A stretch of DNA of 64,000 nt. Source: Tomitella fengzijianii. Lineage in GTDB: Bacteria; Actinomycetota; Actinomycetes; Mycobacteriales; Mycobacteriaceae. Positions within the stretch are counted from its first letter, which is position 1. Each line of letters opens with the position of its first letter. The stretch spans positions 1,360,679 through 1,424,678 of the forward strand of contig NZ_CP041765.1 in the NCBI RefSeq assembly GCF_007559025.1. Reading direction: 5' to 3'. Position numbers and translations under genes: made by a program. Shown here piece by piece: positions 53,458 to 61,324 of this stretch. Below the pieces are notes generated by a model. The model was not told the DNA's origin. It ran no database searches and was given only the letters and a program-made list of their open reading frames with translations.

Positions 53458-54600
53458 TCAGAGGCCGAAGCGCTCCACCACCTGCTCCCGGCTCAGCCCG
53501 AAGTCCTCGAGCGAGTACCTGTGCACGGGTTTGCGGGCGCCGGAACGGCTCTCAGCGTGCATGGCCTCCATCGCGCGCTGCGCCCCGGCGCTCAGCGTGA
53601 TCCCGAACCTGTCATACACCGCGCCGACGGTGCCGAGCGGATCGGCCACGAAGTCCGAGTACTCGACGTCCACGAACTGCGCGGGATCGTACTGGGCCCG
53701 TGCCGCGTCGAACGTGTCGATTCCGCGTGCCCACAGCTCGAGCTGGCCCGGGCCGATGTTCTCGCCGCGGAACACCTCCGACCACCCGTCGGTGGCGTGC
53801 GAGGAGAGGCTGCACGCCGAGGCCATCGCCGTCACCGGGTCGCGGTGCGTCTGGATGATCAGCGCGTCCGGGTACACCGCCATGATCTCGTCGAGCGCGA
53901 ACAGGTGGCTGGGATTCTTGAGCACCCAGCGCTTGCCGGCGTCGTTGAGCCCGATCAGCTGCAGGTTCCGCTTGTGCCGTGCGTAGGCGCCGGTCCAGTC
54001 CTGGCCGGCCAGCCACGATGAGTAGGAAGGCAGGTTGCCCAGGCATTCGTAGGATACGGATCTGAACGTCTGGCGCAGCAGCTGCCAGCATTCCTCCACC
54101 TCGGCGGCCGACATGTAGTGCACGCCCATGAACTCGGGGTTCTCCACGTGGTGCTTCCGGAAGCCCTCCTCGATGGCGTGGAACACCGGGTTGGACTCCC
54201 ACGTGTCCCGCGGCGGTCGCGGCTGCGGCATGTCGGCCAGCCACATCTCCAGTCCCTGGTGGCCGGGATCGGCGTTGAGGAGCCGATGCAGCGCCGTGGT
54301 GCCGGTGCGCGGCAGGCCGGTGACGAAGATCGGGCGCTCGATGGCGACGTCCGCGTGCCCCGGGTGCTGCTTCCACGCCGCCTCGGACAGCAGGCGCGCG
54401 ACGAGGGCGCCGCGGAGGAACACGCGCGACATCTTGCTGCCCAGGGGAGTGAGCGACTCGTCGCGGGCGTAGGAGTCCAGCAGCACGCCCAGCGCTTCGG
54501 TGTAATCGTCCTCGCCGAAGTCGTCCAGGCCGGTCTTGGCGGTCGCGGATGCGTGCAGGTCGTCGATGGTTCCGACGGTGGTGCGGTCGGTGGAGGTCAT
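53458..54600 (-). CDS. PAPS-dependent sulfotransferase family protein
   Basis: A 380-aa member of the actinobacterial sulfotransferase family (Stf-like, P-loop fold). The 5'-phosphosulfate loop is VTGLPRTGTTALHRLLN, and the 3'-phosphate site is probably around THRDPVTAMASACS. It is predicted to sulfate a lipid, sterol-like or polyketide hydroxyl in the cytosol. It is the last gene of a three-gene minus-strand unit behind the DUF1214 and SDR genes; ATG 54600 lies 35 nt after the SDR stop. Confidence 0.87.
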   Translation of the reverse strand: MTSTDRTTVGTIDDLHASATAKTGLDDFGEDDYTEALGVLLDSYARDESLTPLGSKMSRVFLRGALVARLLSEAAWKQHPGHADVAIERPIFVTGLPRTGTTALHRLLNADPGHQGLEMWLADMPQPRPPRDTWESNPVFHAIEEGFRKHHVENPEFMGVHYMSAAEVEECWQLLRQTFRSVSYECLGNLPSYSSWLAGQDWTGAYARHKRNLQLIGLNDAGKRWVLKNPSHLFALDEIMAVYPDALIIQTHRDPVTAMASACSLSSHATDGWSEVFRGENIGPGQLELWARGIDTFDAARAQYDPAQFVDVEYSDFVADPLGTVGAVYDRFGITLSAGAQRAMEAMHAESRSGARKPVHRYSLEDFGLSREQVVERFGL

Positions 54601-54635
54601 CGTGCGCCTTCCATGGGTTCGTGGGCCGGGGCCCG

Positions 54636-55439
54636 TCAGTGGTGGTACTCGCCGCAGTTGACGTCGATGCATTGTCCGGTGATGGCGGCCGCCATCGGTG
54701 AGGCCAGGAAGACGACGGCGTCGGAGATCTGGTCCGGTTCCGGCAGCCGCCGCAAGTCGGAGTTCGCCGCGGTGTGGGCGTAGATCTCCTCGACGGTGGT
54801 GCCGTACTTGTCCGCCTGGTGCGCGAAGTACCCCTGGAGAGTGGGGCCCCAGATGAAGCCGGGGGCGACGGAGTTGACGCGGATGCCCTGCGGCCCCAGC
54901 TCGGTGGCGAGGGACTGCGACATCGACAGCAGCGCGGTCTTGGCGAGCTTGTAGCTGCCGTAGCGCTCCTGCGAGTGGCGCAGCACCATCGAGTTGATGT
55001 TGACGACCGCGCCCGCGGACTCGGCCAGCGCGTCGGTGAAGAGCTGCGTCAACCGCAGCGCACCGAACACAGTGAGCTCGATCGCCTCGTGGATGTGCGC
55101 GAAGTCGGTCTGGGAGAACGGTTTGCGTGACGGGATCTTGAAGGCGTTGTTGACGAGGGTGTCGACCCGTCCGAACTCGGCCATGGCGGCGTCGCAGAGT
55201 GCGGCGGCGGAATCGGCGTCGGTGATGTCGGTGGGCACGACGAGCGCGCGCCGGCCGAGCGCCCGCACCTGCTCGGCGACCTCGTCGAGACGGTCCTTGG
55301 TGCGCGCCGCGAGCACGAGGTCGGCGCCCTGCCCTGCGCAGCGCAGGGCGATCGCCTGTCCCAGCCCGGGGCCCACGCCGGAGACGACGACGACGTTCCC
55401 GTCGAGCAGACCCGCGCCCGCGTTCGGCTGTGTGCTCAT
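54636..55439 (-). CDS. Short-chain dehydrogenase/reductase (operon with DUF1214)
   Basis: A 267-aa classical SDR. The cofactor loop is VSGVGPGLGQAIALR, with NNAF at the usual NNAG site. Catalytic Ser is in NINSM and the YxxxK motif is YGSYKLAK. The basic residues after strand 2 (AARTKDR) hint at NADP(H). The substrate is unknown; the partnership with a sulfotransferase suggests that it makes or consumes the alcohol that becomes sulfated. The ATG overlaps the DUF1214 stop by 4 nt (ATGA), a sign of coupled translation. Confidence 0.92.
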   Translation of the reverse strand: MSTQPNAGAGLLDGNVVVVSGVGPGLGQAIALRCAGQGADLVLAARTKDRLDEVAEQVRALGRRALVVPTDITDADSAAALCDAAMAEFGRVDTLVNNAFKIPSRKPFSQTDFAHIHEAIELTVFGALRLTQLFTDALAESAGAVVNINSMVLRHSQERYGSYKLAKTALLSMSQSLATELGPQGIRVNSVAPGFIWGPTLQGYFAHQADKYGTTVEEIYAHTAANSDLRRLPEPDQISDAVVFLASPMAAAITGQCIDVNCGEYHH

Positions 55440-56674
55440 CCGAGCATCCTTTCGGCGAACTGCGCCTGGCGCAGGGCGATCCGCCCGGCTTGCGCGTCGG
55501 CGGTGATGGTGTTCTGCGAGTAGTAGGGAAGGTGCGCAGCGACCTCGTCGAACGGCACCACCTCCAGCGTCGGGCCGTCGTCGGGCGTGTACTCGCGGGA
55601 GGTGCGTTGCCAGCGGAACTGCATGTACCCCCGCGTGTGCCCGAGGGTCGCCACGTGGTTGACGATGCCCGGGTCGCGTTCGGAGACCACGATCCGGATC
55701 ATCCCGTCGGGATCCACTTGCGCCTGAGCGTTGTTCAGCGACGTCTGGTGGTTGACGTAGTCGAGCGAGATGTACCACATGCTGCCCAGCTGGAATCCCT
55801 GGTAGGGCGCGTCCGAGCGGGGCACGGTGATGACCATCGCCTGGTCGCCGGTCAACTCGTAGTGCCCCACCGACGAATACTGCGTGGCAAGTCCGCCCGG
55901 GGTCAGGCGCGGCTCGGACATCGTGTTCACCGGCAGGTTGAGGTAGAACCACTCGGGGAACTGCAGCCACGTGCGTACGCGCTGCACCAGGGCGCGTCCG
56001 GCGCGCTCATAGCGTTTGTGCGCGTCGGCGAGCGTGAACTGTGCGGGCGCGGTGCCGGCGGTGTCCGCCCGGCGCACGCGCACCGACAACGGGGAGCGCG
56101 CCTGGTCCCAATCGCTGTAGACCTCGCGGATCACCAGCTGTCGCGATCCGTCCGGCAGGGCGAAGTAGTTGCGCTCCGCCGCCGCGCGATCAGCGTCGGG
56201 CCCGAAGTACACCTCGAAGGCGCCGTCGGGGTCGATGTCCAGTTCACGGTCGTCGAAGGCGAGTGAGCTCGGCGGCACCTCGGAGTCGGTGTAGGCCCCG
56301 CCGATGACCTGGAAGCTGATGTCGGCGGCGTCGCCGCGTCGGCCGGTGACGACGTACTCGCGCCCGGCCTCGACGGCGCATCCGTAGTAGAGCGTGTCCG
56401 GATTGTCCAGGCCCATCTTGGTGTAGGGCCCGGTGCCCTGCATGAGGACGGGATGCGTGCGCACCGGCGCCCACGCGCCGTGCAGTGTGGAGGCGACGCA
56501 GCCGGCGAGGTACTGCATGCCCTCCACCAGGTCCTGGTCGGTGCGCACGTGCGGCGCGCCGGCGACCAGGCGTTCCGCCTCGGCGACGGCATCGGTGAAC
56601 GGTCGCGTGAACCGTCCGGCGTCCGGTGCCGCGTGCGCGGCCGCGTCGTCGCCGCGTTCCTCGGTGGCTGTCAC
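55436..56674 (-). CDS. DUF1214-domain protein
   Basis: A 412-aa protein with a C-terminal DUF1214 region (about 290-400: NVNTMSEP-like NLPVNTMSEPRLTPGG, then GFQLGSMWYISLDYVNHQ). It also has a preceding beta-rich part with MGLDNPDTLYYGC. DUF1214/DUF1254 proteins are often annotated as envelope or lipid-modifying proteins but no activity is established. There is no clear signal peptide. GAGGAG lies 5 nt before GTG 56674. It is the first gene of the DUF1214-SDR-sulfotransferase unit, opposite the IclR regulator. Confidence 0.85.
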   Translation of the reverse strand: MTATEERGDDAAAHAAPDAGRFTRPFTDAVAEAERLVAGAPHVRTDQDLVEGMQYLAGCVASTLHGAWAPVRTHPVLMQGTGPYTKMGLDNPDTLYYGCAVEAGREYVVTGRRGDAADISFQVIGGAYTDSEVPPSSLAFDDRELDIDPDGAFEVYFGPDADRAAAERNYFALPDGSRQLVIREVYSDWDQARSPLSVRVRRADTAGTAPAQFTLADAHKRYERAGRALVQRVRTWLQFPEWFYLNLPVNTMSEPRLTPGGLATQYSSVGHYELTGDQAMVITVPRSDAPYQGFQLGSMWYISLDYVNHQTSLNNAQAQVDPDGMIRIVVSERDPGIVNHVATLGHTRGYMQFRWQRTSREYTPDDGPTLEVVPFDEVAAHLPYYSQNTITADAQAGRIALRQAQFAERMLG

Positions 56675-56754
56675 GTGGTCTCCTCGTCGGATCGGGGAAG
56701 GCCCGGACCGGATGGTCTCGAGCAGGGTGCGCGTCGCACGTGCTCCGCGCAGCT

Positions 56755-56770
56755 GGTACAAATACGTACC
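56755..56770. promoter_or_regulatory. Candidate IclR operator, GGTAC-N6-GTACC
   Basis: Perfect 5-bp arms with a 6-nt AT-rich spacer (AAATAC), in the 152-nt gap between the divergent DUF1214 unit and the iclR gene. It overlaps a possible minus-strand promoter (TTGCAA at about 56790 as -35). Position and size fit an IclR-family operator. Confidence 0.5.
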
Positions 56771-56826
56771 GAGCCGGTAGCTTTTGCAACGCGATCCTGT
56801 CACCGGGGCGCGGGGAAGGTCAATGG

Positions 56827-57780
56827 GTGGTACCGATGGCGGACGCACAGCCGGGGGAGGGGGCCCGTGCGGATCGTGGCGAACGGCGGTCCCCGCCGGC
56901 CCGGCGCGTGATCAGGATCCTCGATCACTTCGTGCAGCACCCGGACCGGCGCTATGGGCTCTCCGACCTGGCCCGTCGCCTGGAGATCAGCAAGCCCACC
57001 TGCCTCGGAATCCTGACGGAGCTCTGCGCATCCGGCTACCTGGTGCGCGACGACGCGGATACCACCTACGGGCTGGGACCCTCGCTCATCGCCGCGGGCC
57101 GCGCGGCCAGCACGGGCCTGCCCATGGGGGTCGTGGCACGCCGCCACCTGGAACTCCTCGCCGCCGAGTTCCGCTCCGCCTGCACCGCATCCGCGGTGGC
57201 GGGTGGCAGGATCGTGGTGCTCGAATCCGTCGGCCCGCTGCCGGAGGGAGGACGGTCGGCCACGGGCAAGACCTACCCGTTCGCGCCGCCGGTGGGCCTG
57301 ATGTATGCGCTGTGGGAACCGGACGAGGTGTTCGAACAGTGGCTGTCGCGCGAGCCCACGGCGCCCGTCCGCCTCGACCGCGATCGGCTGCGCAGCGTGG
57401 TGGCGCAATGCCGCGCGCGCGGGTACCTGGTGGACAGGCTGACCCCGGCGGGGCAGCGCCTGTATCGCCTGATGGCCGGGTTCGACACCGCGGACCTGCC
57501 GGAGGAGGTGCGCGGGCTGGTGGGCGAGATGGTCACCAGTCTGGGCGAACGCGTGTACCTCCCCGACGCGGACGACGTGGACGTGGCGGCCGACGGGCGG
57601 CACCGGGTCAACGTCATCGCGGCGCCGGTGTTCGACGCTGCCGGGCGTCAAGCGATGGTGGTGACCCTGCACGTCGGCGACGAAATCTCGCGCGATGAGA
57701 TCGAGCGGAGGGCCGCTGCGCTGCGCGGTACCGCGGCCGCGGTGACGGCGGAGCTGCACGGCTCCGACCCTTTCGCGTGA
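56827..57780 (+). CDS. IclR family transcriptional regulator
   Basis: A 317-aa regulator. The N-terminal winged helix (about residues 25-90: VIRILDHFVQHPDRRYGLSDLARRL and KPTCLGIL in short) is followed by an effector domain with TASAVAGGRIVVLESVG and FAPPVGLMYALWE. IclR proteins usually control a neighbouring catabolic operon in response to its substrate. GTG 56827 has GGGGAAGG 7 nt upstream and is preferred to ATG 56836. It is divergent from the DUF1214-SDR-sulfotransferase unit, its likely target. Confidence 0.92.
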   Translation: MVPMADAQPGEGARADRGERRSPPARRVIRILDHFVQHPDRRYGLSDLARRLEISKPTCLGILTELCASGYLVRDDADTTYGLGPSLIAAGRAASTGLPMGVVARRHLELLAAEFRSACTASAVAGGRIVVLESVGPLPEGGRSATGKTYPFAPPVGLMYALWEPDEVFEQWLSREPTAPVRLDRDRLRSVVAQCRARGYLVDRLTPAGQRLYRLMAGFDTADLPEEVRGLVGEMVTSLGERVYLPDADDVDVAADGRHRVNVIAAPVFDAAGRQAMVVTLHVGDEISRDEIERRAAALRGTAAAVTAELHGSDPFA

Positions 57781-57867
57781 GCGGCGCAGTCCGGTCGTGC
57801 GCTGTTTGGCGCGGCGGCTCCGCGGGTACTCCTGCCGTGACGGCTCTTCCGACCCAAGGAGGTCGAC

Positions 57868-58491
57868 ATGCGTACCCGGGATTCCGCGGACGACCGTGAG
57901 GGTTTTCTGACGATGCCGCGCAGCCGCGGCGCGATCAGCGGTGTGCTGCTGATACTTCTGGGCGTGTGGGGCGCGATCATCCCCTTCGTCGGCCCATTGT
58001 TCGGATTCTCGTTCACCCCGGACACGGCGTGGGAATGGACGGCGGCGCGCGGATGGCTCGAGGTGCTGCCGGGCGCGGCGGCCATCCTCGGCGGCCTGAT
58101 CCTCATCGGGAGCGGCAGCCGCGCATCCGCGCTGCTCGGCGCCTGGCTCGCCGCCGCGGCGGGAGCCTGGTTCGTCATCGGCAGGACGCTCGCCGATCCG
58201 TGGGGGATCGGCGACGTCGGCGTGCCGACCGGGACGGGCAGCGGGATGCGCGCCCTCGAGGAGCTGGCGTTCTTCAGCCTGCTGGGCGTCGTGATCGTCT
58301 TCCTCGCGGCCGCCGCGCAGGGCCGCGTGTCGGTGCGCGGCCGTCGGCCGGTCGGAGCAGCGCCGGCGGGCGGGCCGCACACGCACGTGCCGATGGGCGG
58401 CGTAGGTGCGGAGCATCCGGACGAGGTGCAGCAGCGCCCGGGCGCGCACGAGTACGGGCCCGCGCAGGGCCAGCAGGGGCCCGGGCGCTGA
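57868..58491 (+). CDS. Hypothetical four-helix membrane protein
   Basis: A 207-aa protein with hydrophobic helices at about residues 22-46, 66-84, 88-108 and 130-150, and a His/Gly/Gln-rich hydrophilic tail (about 165-207). Conserved-looking loops include FGFSFTPDTAWEWT between helices 1 and 2. I do not recognise a characterised function; similar small Trp-containing membrane proteins are common in mycolic-acid bacteria. AAGGAGG lies 5 nt before ATG 57868. Confidence 0.75.
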   Translation: MRTRDSADDREGFLTMPRSRGAISGVLLILLGVWGAIIPFVGPLFGFSFTPDTAWEWTAARGWLEVLPGAAAILGGLILIGSGSRASALLGAWLAAAAGAWFVIGRTLADPWGIGDVGVPTGTGSGMRALEELAFFSLLGVVIVFLAAAAQGRVSVRGRRPVGAAPAGGPHTHVPMGGVGAEHPDEVQQRPGAHEYGPAQGQQGPGR

Positions 58492-58627
58492 GGTGCCGAT
58501 GAGGCGGCGGCCCGCGGGTACCGTTCATGGTGGCGCGTCGCCCCGGAACTCCCGGTGCGGGCCCGGATCCGAACGGGGGCCGCAGGTCCGGTTGCGGCAC
58601 GCCTGTCCGAGCCGAGGAAGGGGACCG

Positions 58628-59107
58628 ATGGGCTTTGTCATGAAGAACCAGAAGACGGGGCTGGACCAGGTGCGCTCCGACGGCGCCCGCAGCGCGCCCG
58701 ACATCTCGGCGGTGGGCGGTGCGGCGTCCATCGCGGTGACGGTGTCCTATCCGCACGCGACGGACGGAGACGAGTGCCGTGTCGCTTTCTATCCGCGCGG
58801 CGCGGATGCTCCGCTGCAGGCCTTCGTACGCCCCGCGCCCATCGACGAGGCCGCGGTGACTCTGACGTCCGATCATCCGTCCGCCACCCACGGCTTCGAG
58901 GATGTCGCCGCGGGCGATTACGACGTCTATTACCACCTGCGCACCAGCCGCGGCGACGCCACCGTGTGGACCAATATCGCTCCGGACCGTCTCGAGGACA
59001 CGCCGGCGCCGATCCGCGTGACCGTCGGCAGCGTCACGCAGCAGGGCATCGCAGACGCCGGGGGGTTCTTCGGCAGTGCCGGCGGTGGCGTCACGCTGGG
59101 GCTCTAG
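58628..59107 (+). CDS. Hypothetical protein, predicted beta-rich
   Basis: A 159-aa protein that I do not recognise. It has no signal peptide or membrane helix. The central part alternates short hydrophobic strands (SIAVTVSYP, CRVAFYPRGA, DYDVYYHLRT, TVWTNIAPD) in a pattern suggesting a beta sandwich. The C-terminus is glycine-rich (GFFGSAGGGVTLGL) and could be a membrane-active or assembly element. GAGGAAGGGG precedes ATG 58628 by 3-4 nt. It stands alone between a membrane protein and an SDR. Confidence 0.65.
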   Translation: MGFVMKNQKTGLDQVRSDGARSAPDISAVGGAASIAVTVSYPHATDGDECRVAFYPRGADAPLQAFVRPAPIDEAAVTLTSDHPSATHGFEDVAAGDYDVYYHLRTSRGDATVWTNIAPDRLEDTPAPIRVTVGSVTQQGIADAGGFFGSAGGGVTLGL

Positions 59108-59279
59108 GCCTCGCGGCGCATTGCGCGACGCCCGCGACGGCGCAGACGGAATCCTGCGGGACCGGGCGGCCGGCACTCCCGGTGCGTGAGAACGGGTCCG
59201 CGTCCCGCGTGGAGTTGCTGTTGTCATCGGAAGCAGTGACCGGTCGGACGCCCTGACCGGCGGACGGGACGGAGGACGG

Positions 59280-60236
59280 ATGACCGCGGATGCACCTGGG
59301 CTGCCCGGCGGCGCGACGGCCACGGCGCAGGAAGCGGCCGCCGGTGTGGACTGCACCGGAGTCACGGCGCTCGTGACCGGTGCGGGCGGCGGGCTCGGGG
59401 AGCAGACCTCGCGGGCGCTGGCCCTCGCGGGAGCAAGGGTCATCGTCACCGCCCGGCGAAGCGGGTCCGCGGAGGCGGCAGCGCAGCGCATCCGGGATGC
59501 GGTCCCGGGTGCCGGCGTCGAGACGCTGACGCTGGACCTCGCCGATCTGCGCAGCGTCGCCGGTGCGGCGGCCACCGTGTCAGCGCGGTCCGGAGGGCTG
59601 GATCTGCTGATCAACAACGCGGGGGTGATGTACGCGCCGCTGTCGCGCACGGCCGACGGGTTCGAGTTGCAGTTCGGCACCAACCACCTCGGCCACTTCC
59701 TGCTGACGACGATGCTGCTGCCCGCGCTGCACGGGGCCGCGGAGCGTTCCGGGACGCCGTCGCGCGTCGTCACCGTCTCCTCGGATGGGCACCGCGGCTA
59801 TCCGGCGGACCTCGACGACCCGAACTTCCACGCGCGCGACTACGACAAGTTCGCCGCGTACGGGCAGTCGAAATCCGCGAATGCCCTGATGACCGTCGAA
59901 CTCGAATCGCGCTGCGGCGATGCCGGGGTGCACGGCTTCGCGGTGCACCCCGGGGTGTGCGGCACGGACCTGGCGCGGCACATGGACCGCGCCGATTTCG
60001 CGCGGATGCGGCAACTGGTCGCAGACAGCGGTTCGTCCGCGCTCGACACGCTCAAATCGCCCGCGCAGGGCGCCGCGACCTCGGTGTGGGCCGCGACGGC
60101 GCCCAGCCTCGACCAGTATGGCGGCGCCTACCTGTCTGACTGCGCGATCGGGCAGGCCGCCGCGCACGCCCGTGACCCGCAGACCGCGGAGAGACTGTGG
60201 GAGCTGTCCGAGCGTCTGGTGGCCGCAGCGCGCTGA
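59280..60236 (+). CDS. Short-chain dehydrogenase, retinol-dehydrogenase-like
   Basis: A 318-aa SDR of the group related to retinol dehydrogenases and WW-domain oxidoreductases. The cofactor loop is VTGAGGGLGEQTSR, followed by TARRSGS (basic, NADP-type), LLINNAGVM, the Ser in VVTVSSDGHRG and YGQSKSAN as the YxxxK motif. FELQFGTNHLGHFLLT is characteristic of this subgroup. The substrate is unknown. ATG 59280 follows GGACGGAGGACGG. Confidence 0.92.
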   Translation: MTADAPGLPGGATATAQEAAAGVDCTGVTALVTGAGGGLGEQTSRALALAGARVIVTARRSGSAEAAAQRIRDAVPGAGVETLTLDLADLRSVAGAAATVSARSGGLDLLINNAGVMYAPLSRTADGFELQFGTNHLGHFLLTTMLLPALHGAAERSGTPSRVVTVSSDGHRGYPADLDDPNFHARDYDKFAAYGQSKSANALMTVELESRCGDAGVHGFAVHPGVCGTDLARHMDRADFARMRQLVADSGSSALDTLKSPAQGAATSVWAATAPSLDQYGGAYLSDCAIGQAAAHARDPQTAERLWELSERLVAAAR

Positions 60237-60280
60237 GATATTCCCGACGGGGTGGGCCGGACTGCACCGGGGCCGAACGC

Positions 60281-60835
60281 TCAGCCGCCGACGTCGACCA
60301 GGTGGTGCTCGAGATCATGGACGAGGTATGCCGCCAGCGAGAGGGTGGTGAACCGTGCGCCGTCGCCCCGGGCGCCCTCCCGGCCCCATGCGTCGCCGTG
60401 CACCGCGGCGAAGCCGTCCGCCAGCGCGGCTGCGGCCGCGGCGTACTCCCGGGCCACCGTGTCCGGGTCCTGCGCGTTGTAGCGGCCCGTCACCTGCGCG
60501 GCATTCTGGTCCCAGTCCGGGAAGCGGGCGGGATGCGCGCCCGCCGAGGTGCGGACGATCAGGTCGAGACGTTCTGTGAAGGTGCGGCAGACGTCGCGCA
60601 CGTGGCACGCGTACTCGAGGGGCGACCACACGTCCGGCGCGGGGCGTGCGGTGCTGCCGGGGCGGGTCGGCACCGCGGCCCACGGCCGAATGGTGGCGCG
60701 GATGCGATCGGCCGCGGTCGCTGGCGTCACGGTGGACGGGTCGAATCCGCATGCGGCGCAGGGCTCGCGGGTGATCGTCGTCCAGTCGCGGGTTTCCGGC
60801 GGGACGGGATCGGTGGGATCGGGAACATTCGGCAT
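60281..60835 (-). CDS. DinB/maleylpyruvate isomerase-like protein
   Basis: A 184-aa protein of the DinB four-helix superfamily, probably a mycothiol-dependent enzyme. The metal-binding histidines fit YACHVRDV and LVHDLEHHLVDV. An N-terminal CAACGFDP element precedes the bundle, as in a DinB subgroup with a CxxCGF-type start. The substrate is unknown; mycothiol S-transferases of this fold detoxify electrophiles. It is convergent with the SDR. Confidence 0.82.
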   Translation of the reverse strand: MPNVPDPTDPVPPETRDWTTITREPCAACGFDPSTVTPATAADRIRATIRPWAAVPTRPGSTARPAPDVWSPLEYACHVRDVCRTFTERLDLIVRTSAGAHPARFPDWDQNAAQVTGRYNAQDPDTVAREYAAAAAALADGFAAVHGDAWGREGARGDGARFTTLSLAAYLVHDLEHHLVDVGG

Positions 60836-60890
60836 GACACCATCATCGTCCCCTCGCGGACATCCCGTTGTGTCCCGGCGCCCGGCCGGG

Positions 60891-61256
60891 TCACGCGAGC
60901 GCCGTGTCCACCAACGCGCGGATCGTGTGGTCGTCGAACCCCAGACCTCGTGCTGTGCGGACGAACTCCACCGCGGCGCGCTGCGCGTCGCGCCGCGTCA
61001 CGTCTCCGGTACCGGCGATGAAGGTGCCGTTCCGGCCGCGCGTCTCGATGACGCCGGCGGACTCCAGCTCCCGGTAGGCCCGCGCGGCGGTGTTGGCGGC
61101 GATTCCGAGTGCGGTGGCAAGGGCGCGGACGGTGGGAAGCTTCTGGCCGGAGATGAGGTCCCCGTCGCGGACCAGGGTCATGACCTGCAGACGGACCTGA
61201 TCGAATGGCGGAGTGGGCGAGTCGTGGTCGATTGTGATCGCCTCGATGCCGGTCAT
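60891..61256 (-). CDS. GntR family regulator, YtrA subfamily
   Basis: A 121-aa regulator with a GntR winged helix (PPFDQVRLQVMTLVRDGDL, KLPTVRALATALGIA, then NTAARAYRELESAGVIETRG) and only a short C-terminal dimerisation helix, the YtrA layout. YtrA members usually repress an adjacent ABC transporter operon; none is visible here. AAGGAG lies 5 nt before ATG 61256. It lies downstream of pmt on the same strand, 68 nt away. Confidence 0.9.
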   Translation of the reverse strand: MTGIEAITIDHDSPTPPFDQVRLQVMTLVRDGDLISGQKLPTVRALATALGIAANTAARAYRELESAGVIETRGRNGTFIAGTGDVTRRDAQRAAVEFVRTARGLGFDDHTIRALVDTALA

Positions 61257-61324
61257 ATGAGCTCCTTCGGTGCGGTCCATTGAGGCGGGGCGCCGGCCCC
61301 CGAGCGGCACGCGGGGCGGGCGGG

